Origin: 13-2-20CM-68-14 sp051955535
GTDB lineage: Bacteria; Actinomycetota; Thermoleophilia; Gaiellales; Gaiellaceae
DNA: 64,000 bases
Assembly (NCBI GenBank): GCA_051955535.1
Contig: JBQCGP010000085.1
Span: 65,663-129,662 of the forward strand
Reading direction: 5' to 3'
The notes beneath the pieces were generated by a model. It was not told where the DNA came from, ran no database searches, and saw only the letters and a program-made list of their open reading frames with translations. Shown one piece after another: positions 7,165-16,689 of the stretch; positions within the stretch are counted from its first letter, which is position 1, and every line of letters starts with the position of its first letter. Made by a program: the position numbers and the translations under genes.

Positions 7165-8889
7165 TCAGCGGACCCGTTCCTTGGCTTGCGCCGCCCACTT
7201 GAGTGACTGCAGGTAGAGGAGCGACTTCGGCCGCCGCAGAACCTGGGCCGAACGGAGGCTGACGAGGAACTCTTCGCGGTCGTGGAACTCGCGCATCCGG
7301 AGCGTGCCGGTGCCGACGCCCTGGAGGACGTGCGCGTCGGAGCCTGCGCCCATCGTGAGGTTGTACTTGCGCGCAAACCGGAGTGCCTCATCGTTGTACG
7401 CCTCGAACAGCAGCCGCGCGTTGTAGACCTCGAAGACGTCGATCTCGCCGAGGTACCGCCGCAAGGTCGCGGGGTCGGGGATCGCATGCATGCGGTCGAA
7501 CGGGTGGGGCAGGTAGGCGATTCCATCCTGCTCATGGATGGCGGCCAGCGTGTCGCCGAACGAGAGCCCGCGTGGGATCTCCTCGCTCAGGTAGAGGCCG
7601 ATCACCTCGCCCTGCTCGTCGGTCTTGACCTCTTCGCCGGGGATGACCGTCAGCGGCGTCGTCGTCGCCAGCGCCTCGAGCGCGCCTCCGAAGACGTTGT
7701 GGTCGGTGATCGCGACTGCGCCGAGGCCCTCGCCCTCGGCGTGAGTGAGCAGGTCGGCGACTTCGATCGCGCAGTCGTGTGACCAGTTGGTGTGAAGGTG
7801 AAGGTCGCAGACGATCCAGTCGCGGTCGGCGAGCGGCTCGTCGGTTCCTGCGACCCGGCGTCGTTTCGCCAGCTCGCGGTAGATGGCGTCGTGCTCGCGC
7901 GCCAGCCGGGCGAAGGTCTGCCCCTCGGCGCGCTTACGGTTCTCTCGCCCTTCGTGCTCGCGGAGCCCGTCGTCCTCCGCGAGCCGCGCCGTGGCGGCGG
8001 CGGCGAGCTCGGGCTGTGTCCGCAGGCCGGGGGGCGCGGCAATCGCCGCGCCGGCGGCGGCAGCCTCGAGCGCGACGCGGTTGAGCCCGTCGAGAGCGGG
8101 AACGAAGATCGACGCCTCGTTGAGCAGCGGCGCCCGGGCGACGCCGTCGCGCGCGGTGCGAACGCGGACTCGGCCGGCCAAGGCGCGTGGAATCGTCGGC
8201 CGGCCGCTCAAGGGCTTCGTGCGCAGCATGACCAGGTCCCAGTCCGGCAATTCGCGCAGGGCGCGCAGCACCGAGCGCGCGAGGCGCTCGCCGGGGCGCC
8301 ACTCCAGCACGATCAGCTTGCGTTTCGCCACTGGCCGAAAGAGCTCGGTGTCGACCCCGGGAGAGACGAACTGATAGTCGCCGGGGAGCCGGAGCTCGGC
8401 GGCCTCGGCGACCTCGGCAGAGGTCGCCAACAGGGCGTCGATCCGCGAGAGGAGACGCGCCCGCTGCGGCTTCCCGGGCGGGTAGCCGAGCCGGTCTGCC
8501 GAGAGGAAGGTCGCGACGCCCAGCGCGTGCGAGTCGCGCAGTGCGAGATAGGAGAGGCTCGGCAGTCCCGGCTCGAACCCGTGCACGATGTCGAAGCGGC
8601 CGCGCTCGAGCGCGAGCGCGAGGTTCGCCCGCACGCCCACCGGTACGCCGATCCGGCTTCGGCGCGAGACCGGAAGCGCAGGGCCGAGGGCGATCACGTC
8701 GCGCCCGCTCCCCCCGTCGAGAAGTGCTCGCCGCCCGGCGACGATGTCGCTGGCGCGGGTCGACGCTGCGAGCACGGTCACCTGGTGCCCGAGCGCCCGC
8801 AGCTCGCGCGCGAGCCCCTCGACGTGCTCGTTGACGTCGTGCGGCCTCGACCAGGCGAACGGCGTCACGAGGCAGACTCGGAGGCCCAT
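7165..8889 (-). CDS. Fusion of a glycosyltransferase-4-like domain and a PHP phosphoesterase domain
   Basis: The protein has 574 residues. Residues 1-345 follow the GT-B glycosyltransferase plan: an N-terminal Rossmann opening (MGLRVCLVTPFAWSRPHDVN) and ALGHQVTVLAA, then a donor-side region near 250-300 (ASIFVPALDGLNRVALEAAAAG). Residues 358-574 are a PHP domain with metal-binding motifs DLHLHTNWSHD (362-372), ITDHN (394-398), GEE (418), HPFD (462) and GSDAH (516-520). PHP domains hydrolyse phosphoesters; GT4 enzymes transfer sugars from nucleotide donors. Having both in one chain is unusual. Both halves look intact. Substrates are unknown. Confidence 0.8.
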   Translation of the reverse strand: MGLRVCLVTPFAWSRPHDVNEHVEGLARELRALGHQVTVLAASTRASDIVAGRRALLDGGSGRDVIALGPALPVSRRSRIGVPVGVRANLALALERGRFDIVHGFEPGLPSLSYLALRDSHALGVATFLSADRLGYPPGKPQRARLLSRIDALLATSAEVAEAAELRLPGDYQFVSPGVDTELFRPVAKRKLIVLEWRPGERLARSVLRALRELPDWDLVMLRTKPLSGRPTIPRALAGRVRVRTARDGVARAPLLNEASIFVPALDGLNRVALEAAAAGAAIAAPPGLRTQPELAAAATARLAEDDGLREHEGRENRKRAEGQTFARLAREHDAIYRELAKRRRVAGTDEPLADRDWIVCDLHLHTNWSHDCAIEVADLLTHAEGEGLGAVAITDHNVFGGALEALATTTPLTVIPGEEVKTDEQGEVIGLYLSEEIPRGLSFGDTLAAIHEQDGIAYLPHPFDRMHAIPDPATLRRYLGEIDVFEVYNARLLFEAYNDEALRFARKYNLTMGAGSDAHVLQGVGTGTLRMREFHDREEFLVSLRSAQVLRRPKSLLYLQSLKWAAQAKERVR

Positions 8890-8918
8890 TCGCCTCCGAG
8901 TCTAGCCCCGCCTGTTCG

Positions 8919-10067
8919 CTAGGTGGTCTCGACGGGCTCGGCCGTCGCGGCGGTCTTCTTGCGCGCGTTCTGCGCGATGAAGTCCTCGACGAGGTCGCGC
9001 GCGGCGTCGTCCGCGTACTGGACCGGGGGTGACTTCATCAGGTACGCGGACGGGCCTTCGAGCGTTCCCGAGATGCCGTTGTTCATCGCGAGCTTCGTGA
9101 GGCGCACGGCATCCGTGACGACGCCCGCCGAGTTCGGCGAGTCCCAGACCTCGATCTTCAGCTCGGCGTTCAGCGGCACGTCCCCGAACGCGGTGCCCTC
9201 GAGCCGGATGTACGCCCACTTGCGGTCCTCGAGCCACGGAACGTGGTCGGAGGGGCCCACGTGGATGTCGCCGGGCGGGATCTCGTAGGGGACGGTCGAC
9301 TGGATCGAGTACGTCTTCGAGATCTTCTTGGACTCGAGCCGCTCGCGCTCCAGCATGTTCAGGAAGTCGGCGTTGCCGCCGAAGTTCAGCTGGAACGTCC
9401 GGTCGACCTTGACGCCGCGGTCGCGGAAGATGCCCATAAGGACGCGGTGCGTGATCGTGGCGCCGACCTGCGACTTGATGTCGTCGCCGATGATCGGGAC
9501 GCCGGCCTTCTTGAAGCGGTCGCTCCAGTACTTCTCACGGCCGATGAAGACGGGCATGCAGTTCACCATCGCGCAGCCGGCGTTGAGGATCTGCTCGGTG
9601 TACCACTTGGTCGCCTCCTCGGAGCCGACCGGAAGGTAGTTGACGACGACGTCGGTACCGGTCTCCTTGAGGATCCCGACCACGTCATCCGTCGAGCCCT
9701 TCGCCTTCTTGACCTTCTGCGACAGGTACTTGCCGAGCCCGTCGTGGGTCATGCCGCGCGAGACCGTGATCCCGGTCTTGGGCACGTCGGCGAACTTGAT
9801 CGTGTTGTTCGGGTGGGCCCAGATCGCCTCGCCGAGGTCCTTGCCGACCTTGCCCTCGACGACGTCGAAGGCGGCGGTGAACTCGATGTCGCGGACGTGG
9901 TAGCCGCCCAGGTCGACGTGCATCAGGCCCGGCACGAAGTCGCCAGGGTTGGCGTCCTTGTAGTACTCGACGCCCTGCACGAACGAGCTCGCGCAGTTGC
10001 CGACGCCGATGATCGCCACGCGCACCTTCTCGGCGGAGCGTGCGGCCTTACCGTTGGTCGAAGCCAT
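8919..10067 (-). CDS. ino1: Inositol-3-phosphate synthase
   Basis: The protein has 382 residues, which fits the actinobacterial/archaeal short form. It converts glucose 6-phosphate to 1D-myo-inositol 3-phosphate using NAD. The N-terminal NAD loop reads VAIIGVGNCASSFVQGVEYY. Further conserved blocks are ADVPKTGITVSRGMTHDGLG, NCMPVFIGREKYW, GDDIKSQVGATITHRVL, FQLNFGGNADFLNM and SKTYSIQS. A good ribosome binding site (GAAAGGAAG) precedes ATG 10067. The gene overlaps the upstream phosphatidyltransferase by 20 bases, so inositol phosphate supply and its use in lipid synthesis are coupled. Confidence 0.95.
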   Translation of the reverse strand: MASTNGKAARSAEKVRVAIIGVGNCASSFVQGVEYYKDANPGDFVPGLMHVDLGGYHVRDIEFTAAFDVVEGKVGKDLGEAIWAHPNNTIKFADVPKTGITVSRGMTHDGLGKYLSQKVKKAKGSTDDVVGILKETGTDVVVNYLPVGSEEATKWYTEQILNAGCAMVNCMPVFIGREKYWSDRFKKAGVPIIGDDIKSQVGATITHRVLMGIFRDRGVKVDRTFQLNFGGNADFLNMLERERLESKKISKTYSIQSTVPYEIPPGDIHVGPSDHVPWLEDRKWAYIRLEGTAFGDVPLNAELKIEVWDSPNSAGVVTDAVRLTKLAMNNGISGTLEGPSAYLMKSPPVQYADDAARDLVEDFIAQNARKKTAATAEPVETT

Positions 10068-10707
10068 CTGCTTCCTTTCGCTGAAGTTGTTTTCTGACGG
10101 ACAGGATTCTCTGCACCACCGTCACGCAGGCGGTTACGGCGAGCAGGTAGACGAACCACTGCAGAGGGACGCCGAGCGGCGCCAGGATGAGCCCCGCCGA
10201 GATGACGACGACGCGCTCGGCGCGACCTCCGAGGCCGACATCGCCCTTGAGGCCGATCAGCTCCGCCTTCGCGCGCGCGTACGAAACCAGGTAGGAGGCC
10301 GCCACCGCGACGACGCAGAAGACGACGGCGACATCGTCGCCCGCGCGCGCGAAGACGTACGCGATCGCCGCGAGCACGAACCCCTCGCTGACGCGGTCGG
10401 AGAGGGAGTCGAGGAACGCGCCGAACGGGGTCGCCTTCTGGCTTTGGCGCGCAAGCGCGCCGTCCAGGATGTCGAGGATCGAGCCCGTGATGAAGAGCGC
10501 CGCGGCGAGCCAGTAAACGAGGAGTTCGTTCCGGTTCTCGAACGGAATGACGAAAGTCGCCGCGATGCAGAGCAGCACGCCTCCGGTCGTGAGTGCGTTC
10601 GGGCTGACGCGCGTGCGCGCGAGACGGGTGACGTAGCGAGTGGCGAGGCGGCGGGTCCCGTCCGTGTAGGCCTGCTGGACGGAGCCGACCACTGCGGTCC
10701 GGTTCAC
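10048..10707 (-). CDS. CDP-alcohol phosphatidyltransferase, probably phosphatidylinositol-phosphate synthase
   Basis: The protein has 219 residues from GTG 10707, which is 7 bases after a TACGGT hexamer; the longer upstream frame is shadow. It has the CDP-alcohol phosphatidyltransferase signature D-x2-DG-x2-AR-x8-G-x3-D-x3-D, read here as DILDGALARQSQKATPFGAF followed by LDSLSD. About five or six membrane segments are seen. Actinobacterial enzymes of this type join CDP-diacylglycerol to inositol phosphate. The direct overlap with the Ino1 gene supports that substrate; a phosphatidylglycerophosphate synthase remains possible. Confidence 0.85.
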   Translation of the reverse strand: MNRTAVVGSVQQAYTDGTRRLATRYVTRLARTRVSPNALTTGGVLLCIAATFVIPFENRNELLVYWLAAALFITGSILDILDGALARQSQKATPFGAFLDSLSDRVSEGFVLAAIAYVFARAGDDVAVVFCVVAVAASYLVSYARAKAELIGLKGDVGLGGRAERVVVISAGLILAPLGVPLQWFVYLLAVTACVTVVQRILSVRKQLQRKEADGFDQR

Positions 10708-10775
10708 GTCTCGGACCGTAGCACCGGTCTCTTGCGAGGGCCTCTGCACCGTCGGCAGGCGGCCGATCTGCGCCG

Positions 10776-11528
10776 CTAAGCGGCGGCCGTCCGGGGGCGC
10801 AGTCGCCTGAGCGGCCGTCCGTAGACGACGCCGAGTGCCACGAGCGCGACCAGTACGCCGGCCGCGACGTCGAGCCAGAAGTGGTTGCCGGTCGCCATCA
10901 CCGAGAACCAAACCCAGGCCGGCCAGAGCGCCCAGAAGATTTTCGCGAACCAGTTGCGGCAGACGGAGACAAGGACCACACCGATGATCAGCGCGTCCGC
11001 GGCGTGCAGGCTCGGCATCGCGGCGTAGGGATTGGCGAGGACGCTGACGAGGCCGCTGCCGTGGTTGAGGCTTGCGAACTGCGAGAGGGTGTCGTCGAAG
11101 CCAAAGTCGGGGAACATCCGCGGCGGCGCGGTCGGAAGCACGACGTAGCCGACGAGCCCGATCACGTTCGCGAGGAGGATCGTGTTACGGAAGCGGATGA
11201 ACGCCTCGTGACGCCGCAGGTAGACCCAGAGCAGCGCCAGTCCGACGACGGTGAACTCGGAGTTCCAGTACGTCCACGAGGCAAGGCTCATCAGCAAGTG
11301 GGACGAGTCCACGAAGCGCTGGAAGGTCAGTTCGATCAGCCCGTGGATGTGGCGCTCGAAGCCGATCACCTTCAGCCCGTTGTCGAAGGCCTTCGGCGGG
11401 TTGCGGTCGGCGATGCCCCGTGCAGCTTGGTAGGCGAAGAGGAACCCGAACCAGATGGCGAGTTGCTTGGCCAGGTCGCCCCAACCGGCGGGAAGAACCC
11501 GGCGTCCTACGGCGGCGAGGGTCGTCAT
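10776..11528 (-). CDS. PAP2-superfamily membrane phosphatase or transferase
   Basis: The protein has 250 residues with about six membrane segments. The three PAP2 motifs are modified in the way seen in inositol phosphorylceramide-synthase-like proteins: PTAPPRMFPD near 130, AMPSLHAADAL near 165, and ATGNHFWLDVAAG near 210. The His residues of SLHA and NHFWLD are the expected catalytic pair. Its place upstream of the phosphatidyltransferase and Ino1 suggests dephosphorylation or head-group exchange on inositol lipids; this is inference. A TAAAAT hexamer sits 11 bases before ATG 11528 with TTCGCA 17 bases further upstream. The stop codon lies in a palindrome (CGCCGCTAAGCGGCG). Confidence 0.8.
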   Translation of the reverse strand: MTTLAAVGRRVLPAGWGDLAKQLAIWFGFLFAYQAARGIADRNPPKAFDNGLKVIGFERHIHGLIELTFQRFVDSSHLLMSLASWTYWNSEFTVVGLALLWVYLRRHEAFIRFRNTILLANVIGLVGYVVLPTAPPRMFPDFGFDDTLSQFASLNHGSGLVSVLANPYAAMPSLHAADALIIGVVLVSVCRNWFAKIFWALWPAWVWFSVMATGNHFWLDVAAGVLVALVALGVVYGRPLRRLRPRTAAA

Positions 11529-11588
11529 TGGACCCGTCGATTTTAAAGGGATGGGCGGAGGCTGCGAAAAGGGCTGGAAAAACCCCTG

Positions 11589-11618
11589 CTAACCGCCGAT
11601 TTGGCTCATCGAACGCGC
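11589..11618 (-). pseudogene. Remnant of a second moaA 3' end
   Basis: The minus strand here encodes ARSMSQIGG followed by a TAG stop. This is the same C-terminal peptide as the intact MoaA (SRSMSQIGG) 83 bases further along, but most of its codons differ by synonymous changes. The di-glycine C-terminus is a functional hallmark of MoaA. Upstream of the fragment the reading is interrupted by a two-hairpin repeat, so only the tail remains. A weak hairpin with a following T run (GGGG-TTTTTCCAG-CCCTTTT) lies after its stop. Confidence 0.6.
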
Positions 11619-11620
11619 CG

Positions 11621-11693
11621 AGGCGCCGCTTGCGGCGCCGACCTAAAAGGTCGTGCCGACATGCGCGGCGCGACCGCTAAACCCGGCTTGCTG
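11621..11693. repeat. Family A two-hairpin element, copy 1
   Basis: A perfect palindrome (GGCGCCGCTTGCGGCGCC, 11622-11639) is followed by GACCTAAAA. A second hairpin covers 11649-11675: lower stem GGTCG/CGACC, mismatch, upper stem GCCG/CGGC. A tail resembling CTAAACCCGGCTT follows. The same plan occurs at 36556, 36668, 54325 and 56644 with different but self-complementary stem sequences. It separates the intact moaA from the moaA tail remnant. Confidence 0.7.
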
Positions 11694-11700
11694 AGTGCGA

Positions 11701-12690
11701 TCAGCCGCCGATCTGTGACATGGAGCGACTCGCCTTCACAAAACCTGGCTCGTTGATCTTGTGCTTGAGCTCCTTGTGGGCCACAGCGAAGCGGAGCAGC
11801 TCCTCGACGTGTTCGTCGTCGGCTCCGTCACGGAGTGGCGTCTTCAGGTCCCACTCGCGGCGCGAGAAGAGGCAGGTGCGAAGCTGCCCGTCGGCGGTCA
11901 GCCGGATCCGGTCGCACGTCGAGCAGAACGGCTCCGAGACGGGGTTCACGAAGCCGATCTCGCCGGCACCGTCCTTGAAGCGGAACCGACGTGCGGTCGA
12001 GGACGGCTTCGCGGGGATCTCCTCGAGGGGCCAGTGCTCCTCGATCAGGGCACGGATCTCGCCGCCGATCAGGACGTCGTCGTCACGCCAGGCCTCATCG
12101 GCGTCGAGCGGCATGAACTCGATGAATCGGACGACGTAGGGCTTACGGCGCGCGAGCTCGGCGAGGGCGGGCACCTCCTCCTCCGTGAAGCCGCGGATCG
12201 CGACGCAGTTGACCTTGATCGGGCGCAGCTGCGGGTGGCGTTCTGCCTCCTCGAGCCCGGCGAGCACCCGGTCGAGCGCGTCGCGGCGGGTGATCTCGGC
12301 GAAGCGGACGTGCGAGAGCGAGTCGAGCGAGACGTTGAGGCGGCGGAGACCCGCCTCGACCAGCGGCCCGGCGAAGCGGTCGAGGAGGACGCCGTTCGTC
12401 GTCAGCGAGAGGTCGCGGACGCCCGGGGTACCCGCGAGCATCTCCACGAGCACCGGCAGATCGCGGCGGACAAGCGGCTCGCCGCCGGTCAGCCGCACCT
12501 CATCGACACCCATGCGGGCGAGCACGCGCACGAGCCGGGCGATCTCCTCGAAGCTCAACACCTCCGCGCGGTCGAGCCACTCGAGCCCTTCGGCCGGCAT
12601 GCAGTAACGGCAGCGGAAGTTGCACTTGTCCGTCACCGAGACGCGTAGCGACTTGATCTCGCGTCCCCACGAGTCGCGCAGCGGCTCCAT
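11701..12690 (-). CDS. moaA: GTP 3',8-cyclase MoaA (molybdenum cofactor biosynthesis)
   Basis: The protein has 329 residues from ATG 12690, chosen over an upstream in-frame ATG because a TACTCT hexamer lies exactly 6 bases before it. The N-terminal radical SAM cluster is CNFRCRYC, with the GGE motif in RLTGGEPLVRR. The C-terminal cluster is CSTCDRIRLTADGQLRTC. The chain ends in the functional di-glycine (MSQIGG). It converts GTP to 3',8-cyclo-7,8-dihydroGTP, the first step of molybdopterin synthesis. No other moa genes are in the window. Confidence 0.95.
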   Translation of the reverse strand: MEPLRDSWGREIKSLRVSVTDKCNFRCRYCMPAEGLEWLDRAEVLSFEEIARLVRVLARMGVDEVRLTGGEPLVRRDLPVLVEMLAGTPGVRDLSLTTNGVLLDRFAGPLVEAGLRRLNVSLDSLSHVRFAEITRRDALDRVLAGLEEAERHPQLRPIKVNCVAIRGFTEEEVPALAELARRKPYVVRFIEFMPLDADEAWRDDDVLIGGEIRALIEEHWPLEEIPAKPSSTARRFRFKDGAGEIGFVNPVSEPFCSTCDRIRLTADGQLRTCLFSRREWDLKTPLRDGADDEHVEELLRFAVAHKELKHKINEPGFVKASRSMSQIGG

Positions 12691-12696
12691 GGTCAG

Positions 12697-12702
12697 AGAG
12701 TA
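12697..12702 (-). promoter_or_regulatory. -10 hexamer TACTCT, leaderless spacing to moaA ATG
   Basis: On the minus strand TACTCT is followed by six bases and the moaA ATG at 12690. This fixes the start and suggests a leaderless message. Confidence 0.45.
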
Positions 12703-12767
12703 GCCACGTTTGACGACGGTCTCGCCGAGGGAGGCCGCGGCTAAACCGATCAAGGAGGCTCAGAGCG

Positions 12768-12926
12768 ATGAGCGACACCGACTGGACGATGGACAACGGC
12801 GAGGAAGACATCGACGAACAGGGCCGGAATCCCACCCAGCAACGGATGGACGAGGAAGCGTCGCCGTCCGAGGTCGAGAACGAGCCGAGCCCCCACCAGG
12901 GCGAGGAGGGCACCGAGCCGGTTTGA
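12768..12926 (+). CDS. Small acidic protein of 52 residues, function unknown
   Basis: ATG 12768 opens a 52-codon frame ending at TGA 12924-12926. A strong ribosome binding site (AAGGAGG, 12752-12758) sits 9 bases upstream. The product begins MSDTDWTMDNGEEDIDEQG, is very rich in Glu and Asp, and has no hydrophobic segment or cysteine, so it is probably soluble and disordered. It lies alone between moaA (divergent) and the convergent transposase gene. No family is recognised; the ribosome binding site is the main support. Confidence 0.55.
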   Translation: MSDTDWTMDNGEEDIDEQGRNPTQQRMDEEASPSEVENEPSPHQGEEGTEPV

Positions 12927-12958
12927 CGTGACGGGCGGTCCTGACCCGCGCGCCGGTC

Positions 12959-13444
12959 TCAGCGTTGGACGACCCGCCAGGCAGTGCGGTTGGTGCGGCT
13001 TCCGTTCCAGGGCCAGTCGGCGGGCTCGGCGCAGAGGCCCGCGCGCACCGGGTTTGCGAGCACGTATGCGCAGATGTCACGGAGCTCGTCCTCGTCTTCG
13101 ATCAATCCCGACCAGAAGCGGTCGCCGAACAGGTGGCCCTTCCGCGTGTGGCGGCGGTTGAACGTCTGTGCATAGACGCCGTTGAGGCGCTGGACGCCTG
13201 CCGAGAGCTCGTCGCGGAGCGCTTCGACGACCAGGTGGTAGTGGTTGGTCATCAGACAGAAAGCGTGGACGAGCCAGTCGTGGCGTCGCACGACGTCGGC
13301 GAAGAGGCCGACGAAGAATCGGCGGTCGTCGTCGCTACGAAAGATCGGCGTTCCGTCGACTCCCCGCGTGCACACGTGGTACGTGCCGTCGGGGAACACG
13401 TAGCGGGGCAATCGACCCGTCACTTGGCCCACGGTACGCGCCAC
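12959..13444 (-). CDS. REP-associated tyrosine transposase (RAYT, IS200/Y1-like)
   Basis: This 161-residue protein belongs to the Y1_Tnp (IS200-like) superfamily. The HUH-type metal motif is at residues 68-70 (FCLMTNHYHLVVE). The conserved R-x-GHLFGDRF block follows. The likely nucleophile Tyr is in AYVLANPVRAGL near 127. RAYTs are single-copy domesticated relatives of IS200 transposases, linked in other bacteria to the spread of REP palindromes. No flanking inverted repeats of an ordinary insertion sequence are seen. The frame looks intact. The window also contains palindromic repeats, possible substrates (inference). Confidence 0.88.
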   Translation of the reverse strand: MARTVGQVTGRLPRYVFPDGTYHVCTRGVDGTPIFRSDDDRRFFVGLFADVVRRHDWLVHAFCLMTNHYHLVVEALRDELSAGVQRLNGVYAQTFNRRHTRKGHLFGDRFWSGLIEDEDELRDICAYVLANPVRAGLCAEPADWPWNGSRTNRTAWRVVQR

Positions 13445-13593
13445 GAAGCCGCGGACAAGTCCCGGCGGAACCTGCCGGTGGATGAAACGTCACACCTTCG
13501 TTGCAGTCGCCATGACCGTTTGCGGCAGTTCGGGTGGACAGTCCACTACGAAGTGCCACGCACGCGCTCTTGGCGCGACCGTGCCGACCGTCG

Positions 13594-14679
13594 TCAGATC
13601 AGCCAGCTGCCGTTCTCCTGCACGACCTCTCCGTCGCACAGGAGCTGTCCGCCCGGCCGGAGGTCCTTGACCATGTCCCAGTGCACGGAGCTCTGGTTCT
13701 TGCTCCCGAGAGTGGGAAAGCCGGCGCCGATCGCGAGGTGGACGGTGCCGTCGATCTTCTCGTCGAAGAGCGTGTTTCGCATGTAGCGCTGGATGCCCGG
13801 GTTGCAGCCGATCCCGAGCTCCCCGAGTACCCGGGCGCCGTCATCCCGGTCGAGGGTTTCGAAGAGAACGTCCTCGGCGCTCGTCGCGGAGGCCTCGACG
13901 ACGCGGCCGTCCCGGTAGACCATGCGGACGCCTTCGACCTCGTTCGGTTCCTGGAAGGCGGGAAACTCGGAAAAGTGGATGACGCCTTCCGTCGCATGCT
14001 CGACCGGGCAGTAGTAGACCTCGCCTCCGGGAAGGTTCGCGTGTCCCGCGTCGACCTCGCCCTCGCGCCCCTCAAGGCTGAGCGTCAGGTCGGTGCCGGC
14101 CCCGACGATCCTGACCTCCGACGCCCGGTCGAATCGCTCCTTGATCCTCGCCATGCGCTCTGCCTCGGCGTCCCAGTCGAGCAGGCAGGCGCCGTAGAGG
14201 AAGTCCTCGAAGTCGGAGAGCGACATCCGAGCGTCCTGCGCCATCGCCGGCGTGGGGTAGCGGCAGGCGACCCACGGGATCTCGTCGGACAGCCTCCGCA
14301 TGCGTTGCGCGTGCCGTCCTTGTGCGAGCAACGCGCGGCGCTCGCCTGACAGCTCGAGTCCGGCCGCCGTGTTTTCCGGCGCGCCGATGTTCATCCACGC
14401 ATCCATGGTCTCCCACGCCTGGCGGTCTGCGGGCGCGACCTCGGAGAGCAGCTGCTCCGGCGCCTCCATTGCCCAGAGCGTCTCGAACGGGACGTCTTCC
14501 ATGCCGGCATCGCCGAGTCGAACCAGCGGATAGGCGCCGCGTCGGGCGATTAGACGCACGACCTCCTGGACGAGCGGTCGCGCAAGCCACGACGAGTTGA
14601 TCCACACCTGCCAGCCCGGCTGGACGTCGAGCGAGCGCTCGACGAGGAGCTTCGCGTACGCCTCGATCCGTGGGTCCAC
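13594..14679 (-). CDS. M29 family aminopeptidase
   Basis: The protein has 361 residues from GTG 14679; TAGGAT lies exactly 6 bases before the start. It begins DPRIEAYAKLLVERSLDVQPGWQVWINSSW, as in thermophilic aminopeptidases of family M29 (AmpS, PepS, aminopeptidase T). Metal-site residues typical of the family appear in FPAFQEPNEVEGVRMVYRDG, LGELGIGCNPGIQRYMRNTLFDEK, GTVHLAIGAGFPTLGSKNQS and HWDMVKDL. It releases N-terminal amino acids from peptides in the cytosol. It is divergent from dnaK. Confidence 0.9.
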   Translation of the reverse strand: MDPRIEAYAKLLVERSLDVQPGWQVWINSSWLARPLVQEVVRLIARRGAYPLVRLGDAGMEDVPFETLWAMEAPEQLLSEVAPADRQAWETMDAWMNIGAPENTAAGLELSGERRALLAQGRHAQRMRRLSDEIPWVACRYPTPAMAQDARMSLSDFEDFLYGACLLDWDAEAERMARIKERFDRASEVRIVGAGTDLTLSLEGREGEVDAGHANLPGGEVYYCPVEHATEGVIHFSEFPAFQEPNEVEGVRMVYRDGRVVEASATSAEDVLFETLDRDDGARVLGELGIGCNPGIQRYMRNTLFDEKIDGTVHLAIGAGFPTLGSKNQSSVHWDMVKDLRPGGQLLCDGEVVQENGSWLI

Positions 14680-14685
14680 GCGCGA

Positions 14686-14691
14686 ATCCTA
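14686..14691 (-). promoter_or_regulatory. -10 hexamer TAGGAT, leaderless spacing to GTG 14679
   Basis: On the minus strand TAGGAT is followed by six bases and the GTG start of the M29 aminopeptidase gene. Confidence 0.45.
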
Positions 14692-14775
14692 TGTTTGCAT
14701 GAGCCCGCACGCCTTGATACTCTGAGGCTTAGATTTTCTCAGCCGGAAAGTAAGCTAGACAAGGAGACACCACCA

Positions 14776-16688
<1,913 letters not shown>

Positions 16689-16689
<1 letters not shown>

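Noticed and set aside
14701..14760. HspR HAIR operator upstream of dnaK
   Set aside because: The region has CTTGATACTCTGAGG and a CTGAG/CTCAG dyad, but the CTTGAGT-N7-ACTCAAG consensus is not met, so it is only mentioned under dnaK.
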